DNA of 64,000 nucleotides from Chitinophaga oryziterrae (GTDB lineage Bacteria > Bacteroidota > Bacteroidia > Chitinophagales > Chitinophagaceae), in NCBI RefSeq assembly GCF_009758125.1, contig NZ_WRXO01000002.1:1-64000 (forward strand). Reading direction: 5' to 3'. The notes beneath the pieces were generated by a model. That model made no database searches. It had not been told where the DNA came from and saw only the letters and a program-made list of their open reading frames with translations. Shown here piece by piece: positions 44,279 to 53,400 of the stretch (within the stretch, counting starts at the first letter, position 1; the number at the start of each line of letters is the position of its first letter). A program made the translations under genes and the position numbers.

Positions 44279-46567
44279 ATGAAGACAATTCTCTTTTCCG
44301 CCCTTATGCTGGCTACCTGCTGCGTAAAGGCTCAAACTGTGAACAGCGTAGCTGATCCTGTAGAGTGGGTAAACCCACTGATGGGAACAGCCTCAAAAGG
44401 ATCGCTGTCCACTGGCAATACTTATCCTGCCATCGCATGCCCCTGGGGGATGAATTTTTGGATGCCACAAACCGGCAGAATGGGAGATGGCTGGGCTTAT
44501 ACCTATGATTCCGACAAACTGCGTGGTTTTAAACAAACTCACCAGCCCAGTCCCTGGATCAATGACTATGGCCAGTTCGCTATCATGCCAGTAACCGGTA
44601 AAGTGAAATTCAAAGAAGATGACAGGGCCAGCTGGTTCTCCCACAAAGCGGAAGTTTCCCGTCCTTATTATTACAGTGTATACCTGGCGGATCATGACGT
44701 GACCACAGAAATCACGCCTACTGAAAGAGCCGCTGTAATACGCTTTACCTTTCCTAAAACAGACAGCGCTTTTGTAGTAATCGATGCGCTCGACAAGGGC
44801 TCTTATATCAAAGTACTGACTGCTGAACATAAAATCATTGGTTATACTACCAAAAACAGCGGTGGGGTACCTTCTAACTTTAAGAACTACTTCGAACTTA
44901 CCTTCGACAAGCCTTTTACCTTCGTATCTACCTTTAAGAACGGTACTTTATACAGGGGTGAAGCAGAAGCAAAGGAAAATCACGTAGGCGCTGTAATCGG
45001 TTTTGCTACCGGGAAAGGTGAAAAAGTGAACGTTAAAGTAGCATCCTCTTTCATCAGCCCGGAACAGGCTGCGCTGAACCTGCAACAGGAAGTAGGTAAC
45101 AGCTCTTTCGACGTGGTGAAAGCCAAAGCGAAAGCTGCCTGGAACAAAGAACTGGGCAGAATTGCGGTAGAAGGCGGTACTTCCGAACAGGTGCGTACTT
45201 TCTACTCCTGCCTGTACCGTGCTATGCTGTTCCCCCGTAAGTTCTACGAAATGGACGCACAGGGTAAAGTAATGCACTACAGCCCTTACAATGGCCAGGT
45301 ATTACCAGGTTACATGTTCACCGATAATGGTTTCTGGGATACTTTCCGCGCTACCTTCCCATTCTTCAACATGATGTATCCTTCCATGAACTCCCATATA
45401 ATGGAAGGTCTGGTGAATGCATATAAAGAAAGTGGCTGGTTACCTGAGTGGGCAAGCCCCGGTCACCGCGATTGCATGATCGGTTCTAACTCTGCGTCCC
45501 TGATTGCAGATGCTTACTTAAAAGGTGTAAGAGGTTTTGATATCAATACTGCTTATGAAGCATTGATCAAGAACAGTAATAATTCCGGCCCGCTTACTTC
45601 TGTTGGTCGTGCTGGTGTGAAATACTATAATGAATTGGGTTATGTTCCTTATGATGTAGATATCAATGAGAATACTGCCCGTACACTGGAATATTCCTAT
45701 GACGACTTTACTATTTATAAACTGGCAAAGGAACTGAAACGCCCTGCTGCTGAAATAGAAAGATTTGCCAAACAAGCCCGCAACTACAGGAACGTGTTTG
45801 ATCCCGAAACAAAGCTGATGCGTGGTAAGAACAAGGATGGTAAATTCCAGACCCCTTTCAATCCATTCAAATGGGGGGATGCTTTCACTGAAGGTAACAG
45901 CTGGCATTATACCTGGTCTGTATTCCATGACATCCAGGGGCTTGAAACCCTGATGGGTGGAAAGGATATGTTCGTGAAAATGCTGGATTCCGTATTCACT
46001 ATGCCTCCGGTATATGACGACAGCTACTATGGTGGTACAATCCATGAGATCCGCGAAATGCAGATCATGAATATGGGTCAGTATGCACATGGTAACCAGC
46101 CTATCCAGCACATGATCTACCTGTATAACTATGCAGGTCAGCCATGGAAAACCCAGTATTGGGTGAGGGAAGTAATGAACCGCCTCTATACAGCAACACC
46201 AGATGGTTATTGCGGTGATGAGGATAACGGACAAACTTCTGCATGGTATGTGTTCAGCGCATTAGGATATTATCCTGTTTGTCCGGGTACACAGCAATAT
46301 GTACTCGGTGCTCCGCTGTTCAAGAAGACGACTATCACCTTCGAAAACGGCAAGAAACTGGTTTTGTCTGCTCCTAAAAACAGTGCAGAGAACCGTTATG
46401 TAAAGGCAGTGACATTCAATGCAAAACCTTACACCAGCAACTGGCTGGATCATAACGAAATGATGAAGGGTGGTATCATCACTTTTGATATGGACGCAGT
46501 ACCTAACAAAAACAGAGGAACTGCTGATAAGGATGCTCCTTATTCTCTTTCTCAGGAGTTGAAATAA
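44279..46567 (+). CDS. GH92 family alpha-mannosidase
   Basis: A calcium-dependent exo-alpha-mannosidase of glycoside hydrolase family 92, 762 residues, acting on mannosidic glycans in the periplasm or at the cell surface. The signal peptide (about 1-18, ending CCVKAQ) is followed by the N-terminal beta-sandwich (VNPLMGTASKGSLSTGNTYP, AIACPWGMNFWMPQTG) and the (alpha/alpha)6 catalytic domain with EGNSWHYTWSVFHDIQGLE (about 540) and CGDEDNGQTSAWYVFSALGY (about 646). The latter is the GH92 signature, here with Thr where Met is usual. Length agrees with the family (about 720-780). No SusC/SusD pair is adjacent, and a terminator follows at 46587. Confidence 0.95.
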   Translation: MKTILFSALMLATCCVKAQTVNSVADPVEWVNPLMGTASKGSLSTGNTYPAIACPWGMNFWMPQTGRMGDGWAYTYDSDKLRGFKQTHQPSPWINDYGQFAIMPVTGKVKFKEDDRASWFSHKAEVSRPYYYSVYLADHDVTTEITPTERAAVIRFTFPKTDSAFVVIDALDKGSYIKVLTAEHKIIGYTTKNSGGVPSNFKNYFELTFDKPFTFVSTFKNGTLYRGEAEAKENHVGAVIGFATGKGEKVNVKVASSFISPEQAALNLQQEVGNSSFDVVKAKAKAAWNKELGRIAVEGGTSEQVRTFYSCLYRAMLFPRKFYEMDAQGKVMHYSPYNGQVLPGYMFTDNGFWDTFRATFPFFNMMYPSMNSHIMEGLVNAYKESGWLPEWASPGHRDCMIGSNSASLIADAYLKGVRGFDINTAYEALIKNSNNSGPLTSVGRAGVKYYNELGYVPYDVDINENTARTLEYSYDDFTIYKLAKELKRPAAEIERFAKQARNYRNVFDPETKLMRGKNKDGKFQTPFNPFKWGDAFTEGNSWHYTWSVFHDIQGLETLMGGKDMFVKMLDSVFTMPPVYDDSYYGGTIHEIREMQIMNMGQYAHGNQPIQHMIYLYNYAGQPWKTQYWVREVMNRLYTATPDGYCGDEDNGQTSAWYVFSALGYYPVCPGTQQYVLGAPLFKKTTITFENGKKLVLSAPKNSAENRYVKAVTFNAKPYTSNWLDHNEMMKGGIITFDMDAVPNKNRGTADKDAPYSLSQELK

Positions 46568-46586
46568 GTCATCTGATTATATATGG

Positions 46587-46617
46587 ACCGGCTCCCTGTA
46601 AAGGAGCCGGTTTTTTT
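46587..46617 (+). terminator. Terminator of the GH92 gene
   Basis: Perfect 9-bp stem ACCGGCTCC / GGAGCCGGT, loop CTGTAAA, then seven T. Confidence 0.92.
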
Positions 46618-46671
46618 ATTCTTCTCATGGCACCGGTTTTGCATTAGTCAGATAATCATTAACTTAATACA

Positions 46672-47481
46672 ATGAAAGTGTTCCCCCATTTATTGCTGCT
46701 GCTGGCAGCAGTTACTATATATAGTTGTGCGCATAAACCTTACGCTGCTACTAATAAAGTATACCGTAAACAGGCAAAACAATATGCCGGTATCATCAGG
46801 CAGCAGCCGGTGAATGATATTCCGCCGGTATCTGATTGGATAGGGACTACCAATTTTAACCTGCGTAAGCCTAACTACGTGATTATTCATCATACAGCGC
46901 AGGGCTCCTGCGACAGTACCTTCCGCACTTTTACCTTAACAAGGACACAGGTGAGCGCTCACTATGTAATATGCAGCGATGGTACTGTGCATCATATGCT
47001 GAATGATTACCTGCGTGCCTGGCATGCGGGAGCTGCCAAATGGGGTAATGTAACGGATATGAACTCTGCTTCTATCGGTATAGAACTGGATAATAACGGA
47101 TTTATGCCTTTTCAGCCACAACAGATCAACAGTCTGATCGTACTGCTGGACACGCTGCGTCACCGGTACAATATTCCTACGGCTAATTTTATCGGGCATG
47201 GAGATATTGCTCCTTCCCGGAAGGTAGATCCCAGCGCTTATTTCCCCTGGCAACAGTTGGCAGAGAAAGGTTTTGGGTTATGGTATGATACTACTGCCAT
47301 TACAGTTCCCGAGGGCTTTAATGCTTTACAGGCCCTGCGCATAGTAGGATATGATACAAGAGACAGCAGCGCTACCATTAAAGCATTCAAAAGGCATTTC
47401 ATTCCTGCGGATTCTACTACCGGCACTAATCTGGATGAGGGGGAGAAGAAAATCCTGATCAGTATCATGCAAAAAAGTTAG
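46672..47481 (+). CDS. N-acetylmuramoyl-L-alanine amidase (Amidase_2), lipoprotein
   Basis: A zinc amidase of the AmpD/PGRP fold that cuts the bond between MurNAc and the L-Ala of the peptide stem in peptidoglycan. It has 269 residues. The signal ends in a likely lipobox, TIYSC (Cys near 19). The catalytic domain starts NYVIIHHTAQGSC (first zinc His near 71) and continues VSAHYVICSDGTVHHML, RAWHAGAAKWGNV, SIGIELDNNG, and FIGHGDIAPSRKVDPSAYFPW, which carries the second His and the Lys-x-Asp metal ligand. It is likely used in envelope peptidoglycan turnover or recycling. The last six codons are duplicated in part just downstream. Confidence 0.93.
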   Translation: MKVFPHLLLLLAAVTIYSCAHKPYAATNKVYRKQAKQYAGIIRQQPVNDIPPVSDWIGTTNFNLRKPNYVIIHHTAQGSCDSTFRTFTLTRTQVSAHYVICSDGTVHHMLNDYLRAWHAGAAKWGNVTDMNSASIGIELDNNGFMPFQPQQINSLIVLLDTLRHRYNIPTANFIGHGDIAPSRKVDPSAYFPWQQLAEKGFGLWYDTTAITVPEGFNALQALRIVGYDTRDSSATIKAFKRHFIPADSTTGTNLDEGEKKILISIMQKS

Positions 47482-47526
47482 TCGGGCTATATAAGAATCT
47501 TATCTAATCAATATCATGCAAAAAAG
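47463..47526 (+). repeat. Short direct repeat at the amidase gene end
   Basis: TATCATGCAAAAAAG occurs at 47463-47477 and again at 47512-47526. It covers the amidase codons for Ile-Met-Gln-Lys and the following bases, 49 bp apart, so the intergenic region contains an imprecise copy of the gene end. Confidence 0.75.
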
Positions 47527-47535
47527 CTAATCATT

Positions 47536-48282
47536 ATGATCAGATATTGTTTCCTGTTGTTGTTTATTTCCTCTGCGGCTTTTGCCCAGAGGGGGGAGTG
47601 GTATACTTACAGCACGGGCAAAGCGCCATTGTGCCATCTTACCATTAATGATGATGAGATGATAGTGGAAAGGATGGACCCGGCGTTCCGTCAGGTGAAA
47701 ATGATGGGGCGTACAAGTAAAGCCGACGAGCAGGAACATATGGAGATTGTGAAGCAAGTGAATGCAAATGACAGAGTGTATATGATACACCTTTCTTCAG
47801 ATAATCTCTACTTCTGTACCACTTTTAAATACTTTAAGAAACAGGATTCCCTGCAAATGTTTTGTGCCGACGGAGCAGATGATGGGTATAAAACCATTGA
47901 TGACGCAGTTGCTGCTACCAGGAAAGACACCGGCACACATTTCAGTATTACTTTATATAGAAAGGAAAAACTACAGTCGCAAAAACATTATACTCCTATA
48001 GCTAAAATTACGGAAGAGGAATTCCGGACTGCTTTGCAGCAGTTTACCCGGCAGATGGACCAGTTCTGGCAATACAGAGGTTATGGAAGATATGAGCCTT
48101 ATCATGCCTGGACCAACCTCATTTATGGTAATGCTTTTGCCGCTTCTTTTGATCCCCGTTTTGATAAATTAACCCTGGACGCTAAGAATCTGAAGGCGCC
48201 TATTACCAAATACGGCAATGAGCCTGCTATTAAAAAACTGCTACAGGATGCCGGTTTATTAGCTGAGGATGCAGTTAAATGA
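47536..48282 (+). CDS. Secreted protein of unknown function
   Basis: I do not recognise this family. The 248-residue protein has a signal peptide (about 1-17, ending SAAFAQ) and no membrane helix in the mature part. The mature sequence is mixed alpha/beta, with a likely Trp/Tyr-rich central stretch (MDQFWQYRGYGRYEPYHAW, about 170-190) and a short helical C-terminus. No catalytic motif is evident. It follows the amidase by 54 bp on the same strand and may be cotranscribed with it, but there is no functional clue beyond that. Confidence 0.72.
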   Translation: MIRYCFLLLFISSAAFAQRGEWYTYSTGKAPLCHLTINDDEMIVERMDPAFRQVKMMGRTSKADEQEHMEIVKQVNANDRVYMIHLSSDNLYFCTTFKYFKKQDSLQMFCADGADDGYKTIDDAVAATRKDTGTHFSITLYRKEKLQSQKHYTPIAKITEEEFRTALQQFTRQMDQFWQYRGYGRYEPYHAWTNLIYGNAFAASFDPRFDKLTLDAKNLKAPITKYGNEPAIKKLLQDAGLLAEDAVK

Positions 48283-48323
48283 TTGGATCTATTCCAGTTC
48301 GCATGTTATTTTGTCTTATTTAG

Positions 48324-48340
48324 TCTACTTGTTTTGTAGA
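48324..48340. promoter_or_regulatory. Palindromic operator TCTAC-N7-GTAGA overlapping a promoter
   Basis: TCTAC (48324-48328) and GTAGA (48336-48340) are separated by 7 bp. Their interior holds the TTG (48334-48336) expected 20 bp upstream of the -7 box at 48357. The same palindrome with the same spacing recurs at 62380-62396. Overlap with the promoter suggests a repressor. The cognate regulator is not in the window. Confidence 0.6.
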
Positions 48341-48356
48341 TTAATAAAAGTTATGT

Positions 48357-48364
48357 TAATTTTG
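48357..48364 (+). promoter_or_regulatory. -7 box of the susCD promoter
   Basis: TAATTTTG (TAnnTTTG), spaced 20 bp from TTG at 48334-48336. The transcript should begin near 48370, about 17 nt before the short ORF at 48387. Confidence 0.65.
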
Positions 48365-48386
48365 CCCTGAATTAACGAAGAGATAG

Positions 48387-48491
48387 ATGTACACAACCTA
48401 TATTTTTAATGAGGGTGCCGCTACTGGTGTCTGTACGGGTCCAACTGAGTCTGCCATAAATTACCTGGTACCTTCCGGGTGTTGTATCTAA
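48387..48491 (+). CDS. Putative 34-residue leader peptide ending Cys-Cys-Ile
   Basis: A short open frame, ATG to TAA, encoding 34 residues: MYTTYIFNEG at the start, a single Cys at about position 16 in GVCTGPT, and the end SGCCI. It is preceded by a purine-rich GAAGAG about 8 nt before the ATG and begins about 17 nt after the predicted transcription start. It lies upstream of susC, where neighbours are large genes. Consecutive Cys codons at its very end fit a cysteine-sensing leader in which ribosome stalling affects expression of what follows. There is no known family I can name, and translation is unproven. Confidence 0.45.
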   Translation: MYTTYIFNEGAATGVCTGPTESAINYLVPSGCCI

Positions 48492-48521
48492 TTATCACTA
48501 ATTAAGTAATCAATCTATAAC

Positions 48522-48562
48522 CATTGCTGCCGCTTATCGCGGTGGCCTGGCAATGCTTTGCC
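48522..48562 (+). promoter_or_regulatory. Alternative hairpins between leader ORF and susC
   Basis: CATTGC (48522-48527) can pair with GCAATG (48550-48555), with an inner CCGC/GCGG stem (48530-48533, 48539-48542). Alternatively GGCAA (48549-48553) can pair with TTGCC (48558-48562). The two pairings share GCAA and exclude one another, as expected for an attenuator. No T run follows, so control of translation of susC is more likely than termination. Confidence 0.35.
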
Positions 48563-48585
48563 TTCCATCTTTTAAACTGATACAA

Positions 48586-51500
48586 ATGAATAAACAATTA
48601 CAAATCCTGTTACTGCTATTATTCGGACTGCAGGCTGCTTATGCGCAGGATTCAAAAATCACGGGGGTAGTGACTTCCAAGTCAGATGCCCAGCGTATTC
48701 CGGGGGCTGTTATTACCGTAAAAGGAACTTCCCGTGGTGTACAGGCGGATGTTGACGGAAAATATTCCATCACTGCCGGCGCTAATGATACCCTGCATTT
48801 TTCCTTTATTGGTTATGGAGCAGTAGATAGAGTAGTTGGCAGCAACAAAACGATCAATATTGCGCTTGAGAGTTCTGAAAGCCATTTGAATGAAGTAGTG
48901 GTAACAGCATTGGGTATTTCCCGGGAAAAACGTTCCCTGGGTTATGCCGTACAGGAGCTGAAATCAAAAGATATTGCGGAAGCAAGAGAAAGCAACCTGG
49001 TAAATGCACTGGCCGGTAAAATTGCCGGTGTAACGGTAACTAACAGTCAGGGTAACCTGGGATCTTCCCGCATCATTATCCGTGGAGAAACTTCTATCGC
49101 CGGCAACAATCAGCCTTTATTTGTTATAGATGGAGTACCGGTAGATAACAGTCAGCTCGGTATAGGAACGGGGCGTGATTTTGCCAATGCAATTGCGGAT
49201 ATCAATCCTGATGACATTGAATCACTGAACGTACTGAAAGGCCCCAATGCCGCTGCATTGTATGGCTCCCGTGCCTCTGCAGGTGTATTGGTTATTAAAA
49301 CCAAAACCGGCAAAGGACAAAAGGGGCTGGGAATAACCGTGAATTCCGGCGCTACTTTTGAAAGCCTGCTGGTATTGCCTACTTACCAGAACTCATACGG
49401 ACAGGGCTCCGGCGGACAGTTTTCCTATGTAGATGGTAAAGGCGGTGGATTGAATGATGGAGTGGATGAGAGCTGGGGACCTAAAATGGATGGCCGTTTA
49501 ATCAAACAGTTTTTCTCTAATGGAGAAGCGGTACCGTTTGTTGCGCATCCTGATAACGTAAAAGATTTTTATAAAACAGGTTACACCTTAAATAATGGAT
49601 TGTCTGTTGGTGGTAGTAATGACAAAATGGATTACCGTTTTTCTTACAACAATACCAAACAAACAGGCATCCTGCCTAATACCGGTATTACCCGTAATAC
49701 TTTCACTATTAACAATACTTACCGTATCACGCCTAAGTTAACGTTGAGCACTTTTGCCAACTATACGAGAGCCGGTGCAGATAACCTGCCAGGAGTGGAT
49801 GGTAAACGTGGTAACAGTGTTACGTTGCAGTTCATCTGGTTTGGCCGCCAGGTAGATACCCGTTTGCTGCGTAATTATAAGAATGCGGACGGAACGGATT
49901 ATAACTGGAACCATAGTTACTACAGCAATCCTTACTGGATACAGCATGAAAATACTGTTGGTCAGCTGCGTAACCGTTTCCTGGGAAATGCACGCCTGTC
50001 TTACCAGATACAGGACTGGCTTACTGCCAATGTACGTATAGGCACAGATACCTATAATGATAAGCGAAAATACAAAGTAGCTTATTATACGAATGGTACA
50101 CCGTATGGTTCTTATACAGAAGACAATTACGTGGTAACAGAAACCAATGCCGAAGCAACACTGAATGCCAACAGGAAAATAAATCACGATTTTACTATTG
50201 ATGGACTGGTAGGCGGTAATATCCGTACCAATCAGTACGAGCAAAACTATCAGCAGGCGCCCCGGCTGGCGGTGAAAGATGTGTATACGTTAAACAACTC
50301 AAGGGATGCGTTGATCTCCACCAGTTATTTATCCCGTTTAAAAGTATACAGCGCTTTTGCTTCCGCTCAATTATCATTCAGGGATTATGCATTCCTGAAC
50401 CTAACCGCGCGTAATGACTGGTCATCTACTTTACCTGTCAACAATAACTCTTATTTCTACCCTTCTGTAAATGCGAGTGTGGTACTGAGTGATGCATTAC
50501 ATATTTCCGGTCCGGTATTATCCATGTTAAAGATCAGAGGTGGCTGGGCTGAAGTAGGTAAGGACACAGATCCATATCGTATTATCAATACGTACCCTTT
50601 TAATCAGCCTTTTGGCAGTGCTCCGCTGGAAACCGTGAGTGATAAATATTATTCGAAAGATCTGAAACCTGAGATTACACGATCTACAGAAGTGGGTCTG
50701 GAAGCAGCGTTCCTTAATAACCGTATCAGAACAGATATCACTTATTATACTTCCAGCAGCTTTAACCAGATCCTGCTGGCGGATGTAAGTGCTTCGACAG
50801 GAAACTTACAAAGGCAATTAAATGGTGGACAGATTGATAACCATGGTGTGGAAGTAACATTAGGTGTAACGCCTGTATCTACTGCTTCCGGTTTCCGTTG
50901 GGATGTTAATTTCAACTATGCGAGAAATGTAAGTAAGGTAATAGAGCTGGATAAAGAAGGCTTACTGAATGATTATGTACTGGGTAGTTCCGGTAACATA
51001 CAGGTATTAGCCAGCAAGGGGAAACGTTATGGCGCTCTATATGGAAAGGCTTACAAGCGTAATGATCAGGGACAGATACTGGTGAGTGCAAGTGGAACAC
51101 CTGTGATTGCAGATGATAAAAAAGTGTTGGGTTATTTTACGCCGAAATGGACAGGTAGTGTGAACAATGCATTCTCTTTCAAAGGCATTTCTCTTAGCTT
51201 TTTAATTGATACGCGTCAGGGTGGTTCGATCTGGTCAGGCACCAACTACACCGGTATTTATACAGGAGTGCTGGCAGCCAGTATGCCGGGGCGTGATGAA
51301 GAACATGGAGGTCTTCCTTATTACTATACAAATAACAATCAGCAGGGAACTGCTATCAGGCTGGATAACCATTCAGCTCCTGCTCCTAATGGCGAAACCG
51401 TGTATCATGATGGGATCATCTTTAATGGTGTAACTGCTGATGGTAAAAAGAATGAAACCATCTTACCGGCACAGCGTTACTACAAATCAGTGTACAGCAG

Positions 51501-51771
51501 CTCTCTGAATGAAAGTAGTATATACGATGCTTCTTTCATCAAACTGCGTGAAGTAAAACTGGGTTATGCACTGCCACAGGAGTTGATCCACAAATGGGGA
51601 TTACAGGGAGTGAACGTTACTGTTACAGCACGTAACCTCTGGTATATCGATAAGAAAGTACCGAACATCGATCCTGAAACAGCATTCAATACCGGAAACG
51701 GCCAGGGACTTGAAACACTGCAGATCCCTACTGTACGCAGCTTAGGTGTTAATCTGAAAGTAACGTTCTAA
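48586..51771 (+). CDS. SusC/RagA-family TonB-dependent outer-membrane transporter
   Basis: The outer-membrane beta-barrel that, together with its SusD partner, imports an oligomeric nutrient with energy from TonB. A signal peptide (about 1-20, ending AAYAQ) precedes a carboxypeptidase-regulatory-like domain (SKITGVVTSKSDAQRIPGAV), the plug (SLGYAVQELKSKDI, IAGVTVTNSQGNLGSSRIII, LFVIDGVPVDN, NVLKGPNAAALYGSRASAGV) and the barrel, ending TVRSLGVNLKVTF. The frame is open from 48553, but the ATG at 48586 begins the signal peptide. It is regulated, by inference, through the operator and leader ORF upstream. Nothing in the sequence identifies the substrate; the Cys codons upstream hint at a sulfur-related one. 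Confidence 0.95.
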   Translation: MNKQLQILLLLLFGLQAAYAQDSKITGVVTSKSDAQRIPGAVITVKGTSRGVQADVDGKYSITAGANDTLHFSFIGYGAVDRVVGSNKTINIALESSESHLNEVVVTALGISREKRSLGYAVQELKSKDIAEARESNLVNALAGKIAGVTVTNSQGNLGSSRIIIRGETSIAGNNQPLFVIDGVPVDNSQLGIGTGRDFANAIADINPDDIESLNVLKGPNAAALYGSRASAGVLVIKTKTGKGQKGLGITVNSGATFESLLVLPTYQNSYGQGSGGQFSYVDGKGGGLNDGVDESWGPKMDGRLIKQFFSNGEAVPFVAHPDNVKDFYKTGYTLNNGLSVGGSNDKMDYRFSYNNTKQTGILPNTGITRNTFTINNTYRITPKLTLSTFANYTRAGADNLPGVDGKRGNSVTLQFIWFGRQVDTRLLRNYKNADGTDYNWNHSYYSNPYWIQHENTVGQLRNRFLGNARLSYQIQDWLTANVRIGTDTYNDKRKYKVAYYTNGTPYGSYTEDNYVVTETNAEATLNANRKINHDFTIDGLVGGNIRTNQYEQNYQQAPRLAVKDVYTLNNSRDALISTSYLSRLKVYSAFASAQLSFRDYAFLNLTARNDWSSTLPVNNNSYFYPSVNASVVLSDALHISGPVLSMLKIRGGWAEVGKDTDPYRIINTYPFNQPFGSAPLETVSDKYYSKDLKPEITRSTEVGLEAAFLNNRIRTDITYYTSSSFNQILLADVSASTGNLQRQLNGGQIDNHGVEVTLGVTPVSTASGFRWDVNFNYARNVSKVIELDKEGLLNDYVLGSSGNIQVLASKGKRYGALYGKAYKRNDQGQILVSASGTPVIADDKKVLGYFTPKWTGSVNNAFSFKGISLSFLIDTRQGGSIWSGTNYTGIYTGVLAASMPGRDEEHGGLPYYYTNNNQQGTAIRLDNHSAPAPNGETVYHDGIIFNGVTADGKKNETILPAQRYYKSVYSSSLNESSIYDASFIKLREVKLGYALPQELIHKWGLQGVNVTVTARNLWYIDKKVPNIDPETAFNTGNGQGLETLQIPTVRSLGVNLKVTF

Positions 51772-51791
51772 TCACTATTAAAAAGAAGATC

Positions 51792-53228
51792 ATGAAATTA
51801 TTCAAATATATATTTTGGGTGGCGGGTGCAGCACTGATATTAACAGGATGCAGCAAGAGCCTGGAGAAGATTAACAGGAACCCCAATGAAGCAGAAACGG
51901 TGCAACCGGATTACCTGCTGACGAATGGTATCAAAGCAAATGTGGATACCTACTGGGGGACTGATGCCTCTATGGAAACAAGCATGCTGTATGTACAGTA
52001 CTGGGCTAAGATCCAATATACGGACCCTGATAAATACATTCCGGCCGCTACCAGTATTCAAACTGTGTGGAATAATTTCTATGCACAGGGTGTAAAGGAT
52101 TTTACGACGCTTGCACAGTTGGGAGATAGTTTACACAATCCAAATTACAAGGCAGTAGCGCTGATTATGCGTTCCTGGATCTTCCAGACGCTGACAGACC
52201 TGTATGGGGATGTTCCTTATTCTCAGGCAGCGAATATTGAGAAGTACCCCACTCCGAAATACGATGCACAGAAAGATGTGTATATCGGGATACTGGCAGA
52301 ACTGAAAACGGCTGTAGGGCTGATCAGCCCGGCGGGTAATCCTATCTCCGGAGATATACTCTACAATGGGGATCTGACGAAGTGGAAAAAGTTTGCCAAC
52401 TCATTACGCCTGCGCATTGCCCTGCGAATTTCAGACCGTGAGTTTGCTACAGCAAAGGCCGTATTTGATGAGATAGGAGCAGATGATGCAGGACTTATTG
52501 CCGCTAATACAGAGAACGCACAACTGATTTATCAGGCTTCTCCTAACCAGAACCCGGTATCGAAAAACAGGGAAACCCGTAGTGATTATCGTATCAGCAA
52601 GAGCATTGTAGATAAATTACGATCATTTAATGATCCCCGTTTAAGTATTTATGCCGCCTTGCCAAGGGATACCAATGTGATTATAGGGGTTACAAACGGA
52701 TTACCTACGGATTCTGCATCCCGTTTAGGTCTTTATAGAACTTCAGATGCAGGTGCGGTATTCACTGTTAATACAGCGCCGGCCGTACTGTTTAATTATG
52801 CAGAACTGTTGTTTATTAAGGCAGAAGCGGCTCAGCGCGGTTTATTATCCGGTGATGCTGCGGACCTGTATAAACAGGGGGTGACCGCTTCCCTGAAACA
52901 ATATGGGATCAGTGATGCTACCACCATAGCAAACTATCTTCTGCAACCTGGAGTGGTGTACAATACCGTTAATTACAAACAGTCTATCGGAGAGCAGAAA
53001 TGGCTGGCTTTATTTGGAGATGGACTGGAAGGTTTTGCAGAATGGCGCCGGTTGGATTATCCGGTACTTACACCAGCTTACCAGGGGAATTTAGGTGGTA
53101 AGATGCCATATAGGCTAACGTATCCTTCCGGAGAGCAGGCTTTGAATGGTGTGAGTTATAAAGCAGCGGTCGCACATCAGGGGGCAGATCAGCTGATCAC
53201 TCCTTTATGGTTTGATGCGCAACAATAA
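51792..53228 (+). CDS. SusD/RagB-family nutrient-binding lipoprotein
   Basis: The surface lipoprotein that forms the lid of the SusC transporter and captures the substrate. It has 478 residues. A lipobox ILTGC (Cys near 20) is followed by KSLEKINRNPNEAETVQPDY and a helical SusD-like fold with WNNFYAQGVKDFTTLAQLGD and RSWIFQTLTDLYGDVPYSQA, features of the SusD-like_2 subgroup. It ends with SYKAAVAHQGADQLITPLW. It lies 20 bp after susC and is cotranscribed; the terminator follows at 53236. No glycoside hydrolase is linked to this pair. Confidence 0.94.
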   Translation: MKLFKYIFWVAGAALILTGCSKSLEKINRNPNEAETVQPDYLLTNGIKANVDTYWGTDASMETSMLYVQYWAKIQYTDPDKYIPAATSIQTVWNNFYAQGVKDFTTLAQLGDSLHNPNYKAVALIMRSWIFQTLTDLYGDVPYSQAANIEKYPTPKYDAQKDVYIGILAELKTAVGLISPAGNPISGDILYNGDLTKWKKFANSLRLRIALRISDREFATAKAVFDEIGADDAGLIAANTENAQLIYQASPNQNPVSKNRETRSDYRISKSIVDKLRSFNDPRLSIYAALPRDTNVIIGVTNGLPTDSASRLGLYRTSDAGAVFTVNTAPAVLFNYAELLFIKAEAAQRGLLSGDAADLYKQGVTASLKQYGISDATTIANYLLQPGVVYNTVNYKQSIGEQKWLALFGDGLEGFAEWRRLDYPVLTPAYQGNLGGKMPYRLTYPSGEQALNGVSYKAAVAHQGADQLITPLWFDAQQ

Positions 53229-53235
53229 ATAAAAC

Positions 53236-53260
53236 AACCGGGAAGAGTTTTCCCGGTTGC
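53236..53260 (+). terminator. Terminator of the susCD operon
   Basis: 10-bp stem CAACCGGGAA / TTCCCGGTTG with a short loop, 7 bp after the susD stop. The T-rich region begins several bases later. Confidence 0.75.
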
Positions 53261-53370
53261 GTAAATATTTTTCCGTTTTTGCATTACTTAATGGAGAAGG
53301 AATCTGGAACTTTATATTCTAATCAGATACACACTTGTTCAATTTGTAATAGTAAAAAGTGATGAAATCA

Positions 53371-53398
53371 GGCCCTGGCATCTGCCGGGGCTTTTTCT
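53371..53398 (+). terminator. Second plus-strand terminator, downstream of susD
   Basis: Stem GCCCTGGC / GCCGGGGC (one G-T pair), loop ATCT, then five T, C and more T. It lies 110 bp after the first terminator, with no annotated gene between. Confidence 0.7.
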
Positions 53399-53400
53399 TT

